Below are positions 1 to 7,153 of a stretch of DNA of 64,000 bases, one piece after another. This DNA is from Larkinella humicola (GTDB lineage: Bacteria; Bacteroidota; Bacteroidia; Cytophagales; Spirosomataceae). The stretch covers positions 558,001 through 622,000 of the forward strand of contig NZ_VTWS01000005.1 of assembly GCF_008727875.1 (NCBI RefSeq), in the 5' to 3' direction. The notes under the pieces are model-generated. The model was not told the origin of the DNA. It worked only from the letters and a program-made list of their open reading frames with translations, and made no database searches. Both the position numbers and the translations under genes were made by a program. How positions within the stretch are numbered: the first letter of the stretch is position 1; every line of letters begins with the position of its first letter.

Positions 1-533
1 AACACGCCCGTCACCGTGATCGTACCGAACTCTTTGTGGTGGATGGTTTTACCAATCGGGTTCGACCGGCCAAAAAACTTCTCAGCCGTTTGGGGCGTCA
101 GCACGGCGGTATGGGGTTCCATAGCCGGTTGACCACTGGCCAGTTTGTAGCCTAAAACCGTAAAGAACGCCGGATCGACGGCACAATAGGATTCCTGAAG
201 CATTTTCCGATCGACCGTAAACTCGGCATACGTGCGAATGACGCGGGCGGTTTGTTCCACAAATCCGTAGTCCCGTTTCAGTACCCCGGCCAGCGGCATC
301 GGCGTGCTGGCATAAGCAACTACCTGATTTTCACCACTCGTTACATCGGTCAGGATGCGGTACGTTCGCTCCGGGTTCGGATGAAATTTCCCGTAATCAA
401 ACGCGCCTTTAATGTCGATCAAGGCCAGCAGGCACACCATGATGCCGGATGACAAACCCACCACATTGATGACGGAAAACAGCTTGTGCTTCCAGAGATT
501 GCGAAAAGCGATGACGACGTAATTGCGGAACAT
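1..533 (-). CDS. Orphan FtsX/MacB-type ABC permease, N-terminal part (truncated by window edge)
   Basis: The reverse strand reads from ATG at 533 (MFRNYVVIAF...) for 177 codons without a stop to the window edge, so only the N-terminus is visible. It shows a cytoplasmic amphipathic start, a first membrane helix at about residues 20-40, and the beginning of a MacB-like periplasmic domain (ERTYRI, AVLTPQTAEKFFGR and NPIGKT are family motifs). There is no prefix domain. The start is chosen because MFRNY/MLRNY is where prefix-less paralogues begin, and because a sigma-54-like promoter at 566-580 and a pair of palindromes at 633-670 lie just upstream. Substrate unknown. Confidence 0.85.
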   Translation of the reverse strand, partial: MFRNYVVIAFRNLWKHKLFSVINVVGLSSGIMVCLLALIDIKGAFDYGKFHPNPERTYRILTDVTSGENQVVAYASTPMPLAGVLKRDYGFVEQTARVIRTYAEFTVDRKMLQESYCAVDPAFFTVLGYKLASGQPAMEPHTAVLTPQTAEKFFGRSNPIGKTIHHKEFGTITVTGV

Positions 534-565
534 GGCGTTCAGAGGATCAGACTGCCTAGAAAGAC

Positions 566-580
566 TCAAGGCTTATGCCA
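566..580 (-). promoter_or_regulatory. Sigma-54-like promoter of the truncated permease
   Basis: The reverse strand reads TGGCATAAGCCTTGA: GG at 579-578, ten bases, then GA at 67-66 of the same hundred (567-566). The spacing is that of sigma-54 -24/-12 elements, but the -12 dinucleotide is GA instead of the usual GC. Predicted transcription would start about 20 nt before the ATG at 533. The operator at 633-648 begins 54 bp upstream of the GG. Confidence 0.65.
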
Positions 581-632
581 GAAAACCAAAAGGCTGATAA
601 TTAACGCCATACGCGCATTAAAAACAAAAGAG

Positions 633-670
633 TGTCCGGTGACGGACACTCTTTTGTTCACAAACGGACA
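633..670 (-). promoter_or_regulatory. Pair of palindromic activator sites (UAS), overlapping a 16-bp-stem hairpin
   Basis: Site 1 (633-648) is TGTCCG-GTGA-CGGACA, a perfect palindrome. Site 2 (655-670) is TGTTCA-CAAA-CGGACA. Their centres are 22 bp apart, two helical turns. Site 1 sits inside a longer perfect inverted repeat, 623-638 against 643-658 with a 4-nt loop, followed on the reverse strand by T-rich sequence. It could therefore also act as terminator of the DUF4097 gene upstream. Same site type as at 1945, 12048, 12133, 42562 and 61552. Confidence 0.7.
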
Positions 671-680
671 GGAAGGGGAG

Positions 681-750
681 TGAAGAATTAAGAGTTATGA
701 GTGAAGAGTTATATGCGTCAGCCAACTCTTCACTCACAACTCTTAACTTT
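681..750. repeat. Heptad-word inverted repeat H1
   Basis: The left arm (681-710) consists of GAGTTAT/GAGTGAA-type 7-nt words. The right arm (724-750) is its near reverse complement. The loop contains GCGTCAGCC. It lies directly behind the stop codon of the DUF4097 gene. Confidence 0.75.
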
Positions 751-1790
751 TACCTGTTCACATACACACTCCCGCTCCCGGCGGAGATGCGGACGGGAAC
801 ACCACCTCCGTTCAGACGGCCCCGGACGCGGTCTTTCTCCACCGTTCCGTCGAATTTACTCAGCGGAATATCGACCCGGTTTCCGGACAAATCAAGGTCG
901 ATACCCTGATCCAGCGGCATCCGGACTTTCACGCTGCCCGGCCCACCCGACAGCCGGACGTATTCGCCCAGTTTGGTAATTTCAACGTCCATTCCGCCCC
1001 CGCTGGTGCTGGCTTCAACGCTGCCCGAAATACCCGACAGCCGAACCGAACCGCCAGACGTACCGGCCACGAGTTCGCCCTTGATGCCCTCGCCTTTCAC
1101 ACTGCCGCCACTGGTGCGCGCATTGACCCGGCCGCTCAGGTTGGCCAGATGGACACTGCCACCCGAGGTCCGCAGATCCAGGTTGCCGTCAGAATCTTCG
1201 GCGTGGATGGACCCGCCACTGGTCGACAGGTCGATGTCTTTCCGGCAGCGATCCAGGTGAATGCTCCCACCCGACGTCCGGCCTTTGATCAGCCCTTCGA
1301 CACCGGTCAGGTGCAGGCTTCCACCACTGGTGGCAAAGTTCTGACTCCCCACCAGGTTGCTCAGCCGGATGCTGCCCCCACTGGTGTGCAGGTCGGTTGC
1401 GAAGGTTTTGGGCGTGTATACTTTAAACGAAATGCTGATCGACCGTTTCCAGTCCCAGTTGTCCCGGTTTTTCCGTTTGGCCGTTGCAATGACGGTATTT
1501 CCTTCAACGCCCAGTTTGATGTCGTATTCTTTCAGCCGTTCTTCGATTTCGTCTTTGGAGAGTTTGTTGCTCGGCCAGTTGTTGCCCCGTACGTACATTT
1601 CAACTTTGACGCCACTTGATTGATTGCCTTCTACCGAGATGCTGCCGCCGGAGGTTTCCACCCGAACGGTGTTCAGGCTACCGGAGAAATTCTTGGTCTC
1701 GTAGGGGGTTTCATCGTTGTCCTGGGCAAAAGAATGAAAGGAGAAGGCGATGGCACACGCAGCAGTGAAGAGGAAAGATGAACGTTTCAT
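750..1790 (-). CDS. Secreted DUF4097-type beta-repeat protein with exact 18-residue repeats
   Basis: 346 aa from ATG at 1790 (MKRSSFLFTAAC...). An in-frame ATG at 1856 is rejected because only the 1790 start gives a clean signal peptide (hydrophobic core about residues 6-19, likely cleavage near SFA-Q). The mature part has a short N-terminal region with one TSGGS. It is followed by seven repeats of exactly 18 residues beginning TSGGS (about residues 136-261) and a final TSGGG. Such DUF4097/putative auto-adhesin domains are predicted to fold as right-handed beta-solenoids at the cell surface or periplasm; molecular function is not known. It has a sigma-54-like promoter and an operator of the kind that precedes the permeases, so it probably belongs to the same regulon. 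Confidence 0.88.
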   Translation of the reverse strand: MKRSSFLFTAACAIAFSFHSFAQDNDETPYETKNFSGSLNTVRVETSGGSISVEGNQSSGVKVEMYVRGNNWPSNKLSKDEIEERLKEYDIKLGVEGNTVIATAKRKNRDNWDWKRSISISFKVYTPKTFATDLHTSGGSIRLSNLVGSQNFATSGGSLHLTGVEGLIKGRTSGGSIHLDRCRKDIDLSTSGGSIHAEDSDGNLDLRTSGGSVHLANLSGRVNARTSGGSVKGEGIKGELVAGTSGGSVRLSGISGSVEASTSGGGMDVEITKLGEYVRLSGGPGSVKVRMPLDQGIDLDLSGNRVDIPLSKFDGTVEKDRVRGRLNGGGVPVRISAGSGSVYVNR

Positions 1791-1873
1791 GGTATTTGTG
1801 TTTGAGATTGTTGGAGAGTTGGGTAAAAGATGCAGAATGCACGAACGGAGTTGCATCGTTTCTGATGAAAGAC

Positions 1874-1890
1874 GATCAAAGAATATACCA
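1874..1890 (-). promoter_or_regulatory. Sigma-54-like promoter of the DUF4097 gene
   Basis: The reverse strand reads TGGTATATTCTTTGATC: GG (1889-1888), ten bases, GA (1877-1876). It resembles the promoters of both padR genes, including the TTTGATC end. It lies about 85 bp before the ATG at 1790, leaving a leader of roughly 75 nt. Confidence 0.6.
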
Positions 1891-1944
1891 CAACCAGCAA
1901 GTTTCTATCTATCAACGACTTACCAAACCGTTCAATTTCAAAAC

Positions 1945-1960
1945 TGTCCGGGAACGGACG
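1945..1960 (-). promoter_or_regulatory. Palindromic activator site upstream of the DUF4097 gene
   Basis: TGTCCG-GGAA-CGGACG. It starts 56 bp upstream of the -24 GG at 1889-1888, matching the distance at the other units. No good second copy is found 22 bp away, so this locus appears to have a single site. Confidence 0.62.
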
Positions 1961-2303
1961 GTTGTTTAGGACAAACCAGCCGTAGATCGCGGTCGTTACC
2001 CAAGAAACGATCCAATTCGTTCCCGCTCGGGCCAATCGGAAAAATCATTCGGAGAAATAAGTCCGCAGGCGTATTTTTTAGAAAAATTAAATGAACCGAT
2101 GGTTTCAGGGGTCCAACCGAACTTTTTACCCCATCAACGCCGATACACTAACCCGGCCCGGCCCCTTACCGGGTTGACGTATACATCAGCACGTTATCAC
2201 TAATTCAGTTACCTTTAGTTAACGGTTTGTCCAAAACAGTGTACACAATTGATTGCCAACCCGTTGCACAAATACCCAATCCATTCGTTAGTAAACAGGA
2301 GTA

Positions 2304-4628
2304 ATGAAAACCGTTCTTTTTCCCGGGTTATTCATGGTGATGGGTTTGTCCGCCCATTGCCAGACCAGCCAACAACTGTTGACTCAATTAAAAACCGCAC
2401 AACAGGATACAACCCGCCTGCGGCTATATACAGAACTGAGTGAGGCCTATCGGAAGAATTACCAGTATGATTCGTTGTTCTTTTCGGCGCAGCAGTTGCT
2501 CGCTCTGGCCTCGAAACGTCCGCATTCCGACTATACCGGCCTAGCCAACTATTACCTGAGTGTTTCTTACAAGGAAAAGAAGGATCTGGTTCAAGGGAAG
2601 GAGGCTCTGCGAAAGGCGGTTGCGCTGCTGGAAAAGGGTGGCAAAACCGGACGGACGCCCTACGCACACCTTGCCCTGGTTCGGATGTATTCGAGCGACA
2701 AGGAGTTCAAAAAGTCACTGGCTCTGGCGCATTCCAGTGTGGCCACCCTTGAACGTCAGAACGACCCCCGGTCGGTTTTGAAAATGTACAAAGAAATGAC
2801 GTCCATCTACTACACACTGGATCAAAATGATTCACTGTATAGTACGGCGCAGAAGTACCTTCGTTTAGCCACCCGGCTTCATTCGGTGTACGACCTCGGT
2901 TTTGCTCACCTTAATCTGGGTTTTTACTATTTGGCAAAAGGCGTTTTCAGCCAAGCGATTGAACACCACAAGCAGGCGTTGCGGCTGCATCAGCAGGAAA
3001 AAAATGCCGGTGAGATTGCCTACCACCACATGGCGCTGGGAACAACCTATGGCTACAATGGGGACAAACAACGCTCTATCTCTCACTTGTTAACGAGCTT
3101 AACCTACCTGGAAACCCGTCATACCGCCAATACGCTGAATGTCTACCTGATGCTGGTGGCCAATTACCGGGGCCTGAACGAGCGCATGCGTGCTTTGTAT
3201 ACAGAAAAATACATGCAACTGGTTAAAACGACAGACGATGCTATTTTGAACGCGAATGCGTATAAACTGAAAGCCGAGATTTTTGAAGACCAGAAACAGT
3301 ATGGCAAAGCCCTGCCCTATCGAATTCAGGGATTGAAGCTCATGCGAAAAACCCAGGTTCCGGTGTATACCCTCGATGCGCTGTATTGGACCGCAGCCGC
3401 ACTTCGCAACGAAAACCGGTCGTCGGAGGCTCTTCCTTACCTGAAAGAAGCCCTTTCACTGGCCAATCAGATGCAGGTAACGTACTGGCAGTGTTATGTC
3501 GGACAGGAAATGGCGAAAAATCTGGCCCGGCTCAACCAACCTCAGCAGGCACTGCGGGCCGCCAACCAGGCGTTGGCTATCGCTATGAAATTCGACAATG
3601 CCTATGATTTATCGATGGCGTATGCCACCCTGACCACGGTGCAGGAAGCGACCGGCCAATACCGCCAGGCACTGGCTACCTATAAAAAATACCACGCTGC
3701 GAAAGACAGCACCAACAGCGTTGAACGTGCGAAGCAGATTGCCCGGATCCAATCTCAGTATGACCTGGAGAAAAAGGAAGCTACCATCCTGCTGCTTAAC
3801 AAGAATGCCCAGCTTCAGAAACTGAACGCCCAGCAGCAACAGAAAGAGCTGGTTATCGCCAACCAGCAACGGTTTGCTTTGTTACTGGGTATGGGAGCCC
3901 TGGCATTCATTCTGGGGGTTATCGTCTTCTTTCTGAGACAGCGAACCCGGCAAAAACGGAAAATTGAAATTCAGGCGCAACAACTTGGAGAAACCAACGC
4001 CCTGAAAGATCAGCTCTTTGCCATCATCGGTCATGACCTCCGCAGCCCCGTCGCGAGTATGAAAAGTTCGCTGATGCTGATCCGGTTGAAGAACCAGCCC
4101 GTTGAGGAACTGGACGAGATGGAATACCAGGTCAACGGCTTATACAACACGCTGGACAATTTGCTGTACTGGTCGCTCAACCAGCGGGAGGGAATCCGGG
4201 TCGTGTCCCGGTCTGTTAACCTGTCGGATATTGCCTACGACGTTTTGGAATCTTTCGAGGGAATGATCCGGCTCAAAAAACTCATTGTTACCGCCGACCT
4301 CGAAGACTTCATGGTCCGCATGGACGAAAACCTGACGTTGCTGGTGTTCCGGAACATTCTGCACAATGCGTTGAAGTTTACGCCGGAGGGCGGTGCCATC
4401 CGGGTCAGCATCCGGCAGGAACCTACCCAGATCCACTTGATCGTCACCGATACCGGCATTGGCATGGACAGGAACCGCGTTACCCAGGCCGCTACGGAAG
4501 AACGGGGCACCGGCCTGGGTTTGCGGATATCGAAAGACCTGATGATCCGCAACGGCGGTTGGCTCAGCATCGATAGCCAGTTGGGCAAAGGCACTACAGT
4601 TACACTCAGTTGGCAAACCGGTTCCTAG
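2304..4628 (+). CDS. Sensor histidine kinase with periplasmic TPR region
   Basis: 774 aa. A signal peptide (residues 1-20) leads into a long helical region of tetratricopeptide-like repeats (about 30-480; for example the YNGDKQRSISHL and YRQALATYKKYHAA units). Then come a coiled-coil stretch, one membrane helix (about 521-545) and a HisKA domain with H-box IIGHDLRSPVASM (His near 577). A HATPase_c domain (about 665-772) shows the N-box NILHNALKF, DTGIGM and GTGLGLRISKDL motifs. It should autophosphorylate on the His and signal through a response regulator not encoded here. The start is chosen for its signal peptide. Its stop is only 5 bp from the stop of the convergent permease. An envelope-stress role is inference from the neighbours. 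Confidence 0.9.
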   Translation: MKTVLFPGLFMVMGLSAHCQTSQQLLTQLKTAQQDTTRLRLYTELSEAYRKNYQYDSLFFSAQQLLALASKRPHSDYTGLANYYLSVSYKEKKDLVQGKEALRKAVALLEKGGKTGRTPYAHLALVRMYSSDKEFKKSLALAHSSVATLERQNDPRSVLKMYKEMTSIYYTLDQNDSLYSTAQKYLRLATRLHSVYDLGFAHLNLGFYYLAKGVFSQAIEHHKQALRLHQQEKNAGEIAYHHMALGTTYGYNGDKQRSISHLLTSLTYLETRHTANTLNVYLMLVANYRGLNERMRALYTEKYMQLVKTTDDAILNANAYKLKAEIFEDQKQYGKALPYRIQGLKLMRKTQVPVYTLDALYWTAAALRNENRSSEALPYLKEALSLANQMQVTYWQCYVGQEMAKNLARLNQPQQALRAANQALAIAMKFDNAYDLSMAYATLTTVQEATGQYRQALATYKKYHAAKDSTNSVERAKQIARIQSQYDLEKKEATILLLNKNAQLQKLNAQQQQKELVIANQQRFALLLGMGALAFILGVIVFFLRQRTRQKRKIEIQAQQLGETNALKDQLFAIIGHDLRSPVASMKSSLMLIRLKNQPVEELDEMEYQVNGLYNTLDNLLYWSLNQREGIRVVSRSVNLSDIAYDVLESFEGMIRLKKLIVTADLEDFMVRMDENLTLLVFRNILHNALKFTPEGGAIRVSIRQEPTQIHLIVTDTGIGMDRNRVTQAATEERGTGLGLRISKDLMIRNGGWLSIDSQLGKGTTVTLSWQTGS

Positions 4629-4633
4629 CCGGG

Positions 4634-7060
4634 CTATTCGCTCCGCAGGCTCTTCACCGGATTCATCAATGCGGCTTTGATGGACTGGAAGCTCACCGTG
4701 ACAAACGCGATGAAAACCGCAACGGTGCCGGCCAGTACGAACACCCACCACGGCACGTCGATCTTGTAGGCAAAGTCTTTCAGCCACGCGTTCATGCCAT
4801 ACCAGGCAATGGGCGACGCAATCAGAATGGCAATGAGCACCAGCCGGAGAAAATCTTTCGACAGCAAACCCACAATGCTGGCGGTGGTGGCCCCCAGCAC
4901 TTTCCGAACGCCAATTTCCTTCGTCCGCTGCTCGGCCATGAAAGCCGCCAGCCCGAACAGCCCCAGGCACGCAACCAGAATGGCCAGTACCGAGAACGTC
5001 AGCACGATTTGCCCGACGCGCTGTTCGGCGCGGTACATGGCATCGAAACTATCGTCCAGAAAAGAATAACTAAACGGCATTCCCGGGGCCATTTGCTTCC
5101 ATTTGGCTTCGATCTGCTTCACCAGCGCGGGGATATCCTGACTACTGAGCCGGAACGATACGGCACCTTGATTGGGGTCCATCATCAACGCCACCGAACC
5201 AATATTCTGCCGCAGAGACTCAAAATGGAAGTTTTTCACGACGCCAATCACCGTGTACGTTTTGAAAACTTTACCCTCATCGTCCAGCATCCGCCACACC
5301 CGTTTTCCGATGGGATCTTTAAAACCGAAAACCTTGACGGCGGTTTCATTCAAAATGATTCCGGTTGAATCGGCCCCAAACTCCCGCGAGAAATTCCGGC
5401 CTTCTTTCAGTTCCATGCCCAGGGTCGGGATGTACTCATAATCGACACCCCACTGCTGCGTCGAAACCGCTTTGCTTTGCTCCCGCTGTCCCTCCGGAAA
5501 CAGCGGACTGTCGCTCCGGTTCGAAGGCACGGGCAAATAGCCGGACACCGAACCGTTCGTCACACCGGGCAGTTTTCGCACCTCGTCTTTAAAGGCCTGC
5601 GTCTGCTTTCCCAGCGCATAGGCTTCGTTGATGGTCAGCACCTGATTGCGGTTGAACCCCACTTTGGTCGTCTGAATGAAATTGATCTGGCGATAAACCA
5701 CCATCGTTCCCACAATCAGAATCACCGACATCATGAACTGAAAAACCACCAGCCCGCTCCGCAAACCCGCACTTTTCAGCCCCAGATTGATCTTGCCTTT
5801 CAAGACGCTGATGGGCCGGAACGACGACAGGAAAAAAGCCGGATAACTCCCCGCCAGCAAGCCGACGCCCAGCGGCAACGCGAGCAAAACCGGCAGAAAT
5901 TGCGGCATAAACAGGTGATCGATGGTCAGTTGTTTGCTTGAAATGTCATTGAAAAAGGGTAATGTCAGCGCGACGATCACCAGCGCCAGCCCCATCGCCA
6001 GAATGGCCATCAGCACGGATTCGGTCATAAACTGCCCGATCAATTGCCGTTGCACCGATCCCAGCACTTTCCGAACCCCAACTTCCTTGGCCCGGTTGGC
6101 CGAACGGGCCGTCGAGAGGTTCATGAAATTGATGCAGGCAATCAGCAAAATAAAAATCGCCACCGCCGAGAACGTATATACGTACTGAATGTCACTGTTG
6201 GGGGCCAGTTCAATGTTCTGTTTGGAGCGCAGGTGAATGTCGGGCATCGGAATGAGTGAGTAGTCGATCCGGTTTCCGGATTTACGCAACTGGTCGATCG
6301 TCGTACCGACAAACTCCTGAGCCTGTGGCCCCACATATTTCTGAATGATGGTTTCAAAATTCTGACTAAACCGTTGGGGGTCAACGCCTTCTTTCAGGAG
6401 AATATAGGTTTGGTGGTTATTGCTGAGCCATCTTCCCCACTCATAATTGTCACTTCGCATGCAGACAAAAAAATCGGTATGGAAATGGGAGTTGGTCGGC
6501 ATGTCGCGCATGACAGCCGTTACCCGATAGGTAAACGCATTGTCAAACAGCAGCGTTTTCCCGATCGGATTCTGGTTGCCAAAATGCCGTTTGGCCGCCG
6601 ATTCACTAATCACCACCGTATTGGGTTCCACCAGCGCCCGTTTCGCGTTGCCGACCACCAGCGGCAGCGTAAACACATCGAACAGGGTCGAATCCGCATA
6701 CATGATGTCGTTTTCCCGCAGGCTATTCGTCTGCCCCGTCTGCTTGACGAGAAACGTACCGCGCCCGTGTATCCGCACAAAGTTTTCGACCTGCGGATAA
6801 TCTTTTAGCAAGGTTGGCCCCATCGGATCGGGCGAAACGGCCATGTGCATGTCGTTGCCGCCAAATTTGATATCGGTATTGATCCGGTAGATCCGGTCGG
6901 CTTTTTCGTGAAACCGGTCGAAGCTCAGTTCATCCACGACATAAAGCGTAATCAGCAGACAGCAGGCCAGGCCCGTAGCCAGACCAAAGATATTGATGAA
7001 CGTAAAGCCCCGCTGTTTGCGGAGGTTTCGGATGGCGATTTTGAGGTAGTTTCTGAGCAT
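4634..7060 (-). CDS. Orphan FtsX/MacB-type ABC permease, prefix-less (KVLGSVQ subgroup)
   Basis: 808 aa with the full family layout. Helix 1 is at about 20-42, the MacB-like periplasmic domain at about 45-280, and a first FtsX unit with three helices starts at about 285. Its cytoplasmic coupling stretch is RAKEVGVRKVLGSVQRQL. A fifth helix (about 430-453), a second periplasmic domain and a second FtsX unit (EQRTKEIGVRKVLGA) follow; the C-terminus is NPVKSLRSE. No nucleotide-binding domain is present. The core is closest by eye to the prefix-bearing permease at 33879-36524. It is last in a three-gene run behind the promoter at 11978-11995; inverted repeat H2 separates it from the gene before. 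Confidence 0.93.
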   Translation of the reverse strand: MLRNYLKIAIRNLRKQRGFTFINIFGLATGLACCLLITLYVVDELSFDRFHEKADRIYRINTDIKFGGNDMHMAVSPDPMGPTLLKDYPQVENFVRIHGRGTFLVKQTGQTNSLRENDIMYADSTLFDVFTLPLVVGNAKRALVEPNTVVISESAAKRHFGNQNPIGKTLLFDNAFTYRVTAVMRDMPTNSHFHTDFFVCMRSDNYEWGRWLSNNHQTYILLKEGVDPQRFSQNFETIIQKYVGPQAQEFVGTTIDQLRKSGNRIDYSLIPMPDIHLRSKQNIELAPNSDIQYVYTFSAVAIFILLIACINFMNLSTARSANRAKEVGVRKVLGSVQRQLIGQFMTESVLMAILAMGLALVIVALTLPFFNDISSKQLTIDHLFMPQFLPVLLALPLGVGLLAGSYPAFFLSSFRPISVLKGKINLGLKSAGLRSGLVVFQFMMSVILIVGTMVVYRQINFIQTTKVGFNRNQVLTINEAYALGKQTQAFKDEVRKLPGVTNGSVSGYLPVPSNRSDSPLFPEGQREQSKAVSTQQWGVDYEYIPTLGMELKEGRNFSREFGADSTGIILNETAVKVFGFKDPIGKRVWRMLDDEGKVFKTYTVIGVVKNFHFESLRQNIGSVALMMDPNQGAVSFRLSSQDIPALVKQIEAKWKQMAPGMPFSYSFLDDSFDAMYRAEQRVGQIVLTFSVLAILVACLGLFGLAAFMAEQRTKEIGVRKVLGATTASIVGLLSKDFLRLVLIAILIASPIAWYGMNAWLKDFAYKIDVPWWVFVLAGTVAVFIAFVTVSFQSIKAALMNPVKSLRSE

Positions 7061-7066
7061 AACTTT

Positions 7067-7153
7067 TTAGTTATGAGTGAAGAGTTAAGAATTAAAACGG
7101 CTTGAGCAGTTGGCGACTGCATTTTTAACTCATCACTCTTAATTCTTCACTCT
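7067..7153. repeat. Heptad-word inverted repeat H2
   Basis: The left arm (about 7068-7097, GAGTGAA/GAGTTAA words) pairs with the right arm (about 7122-7152), with one 7-nt word out of register. It fills the gap between two co-directional permease genes. Confidence 0.7.

Larger units (their letters stand above)
1791..2303. other. Divergent intergenic region between DUF4097 gene and TPR kinase
   Basis: 513 bp with no credible gene. It holds the reverse-strand promoter at 1874-1890 and operator at 1945-1960. On the kinase side, 2228-2245 reads TGTCCA-N6-TGTACA, a looser relative of the operators with 6 instead of 4 central bases. I see no convincing promoter for the kinase gene. Confidence 0.6.

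Noticed and set aside
2228-2245. Operator of the TPR kinase gene (TGTCCA-N6-TGTACA)
   Set aside because: The central spacing is 6 instead of 4 bp and no GG-N10-GA element lies at the usual distance downstream.
4140-4970. 276-codon reverse frame spanning the junction of the TPR kinase and the permease
   Set aside because: It overlaps two well-supported genes in other frames and has no family resemblance.
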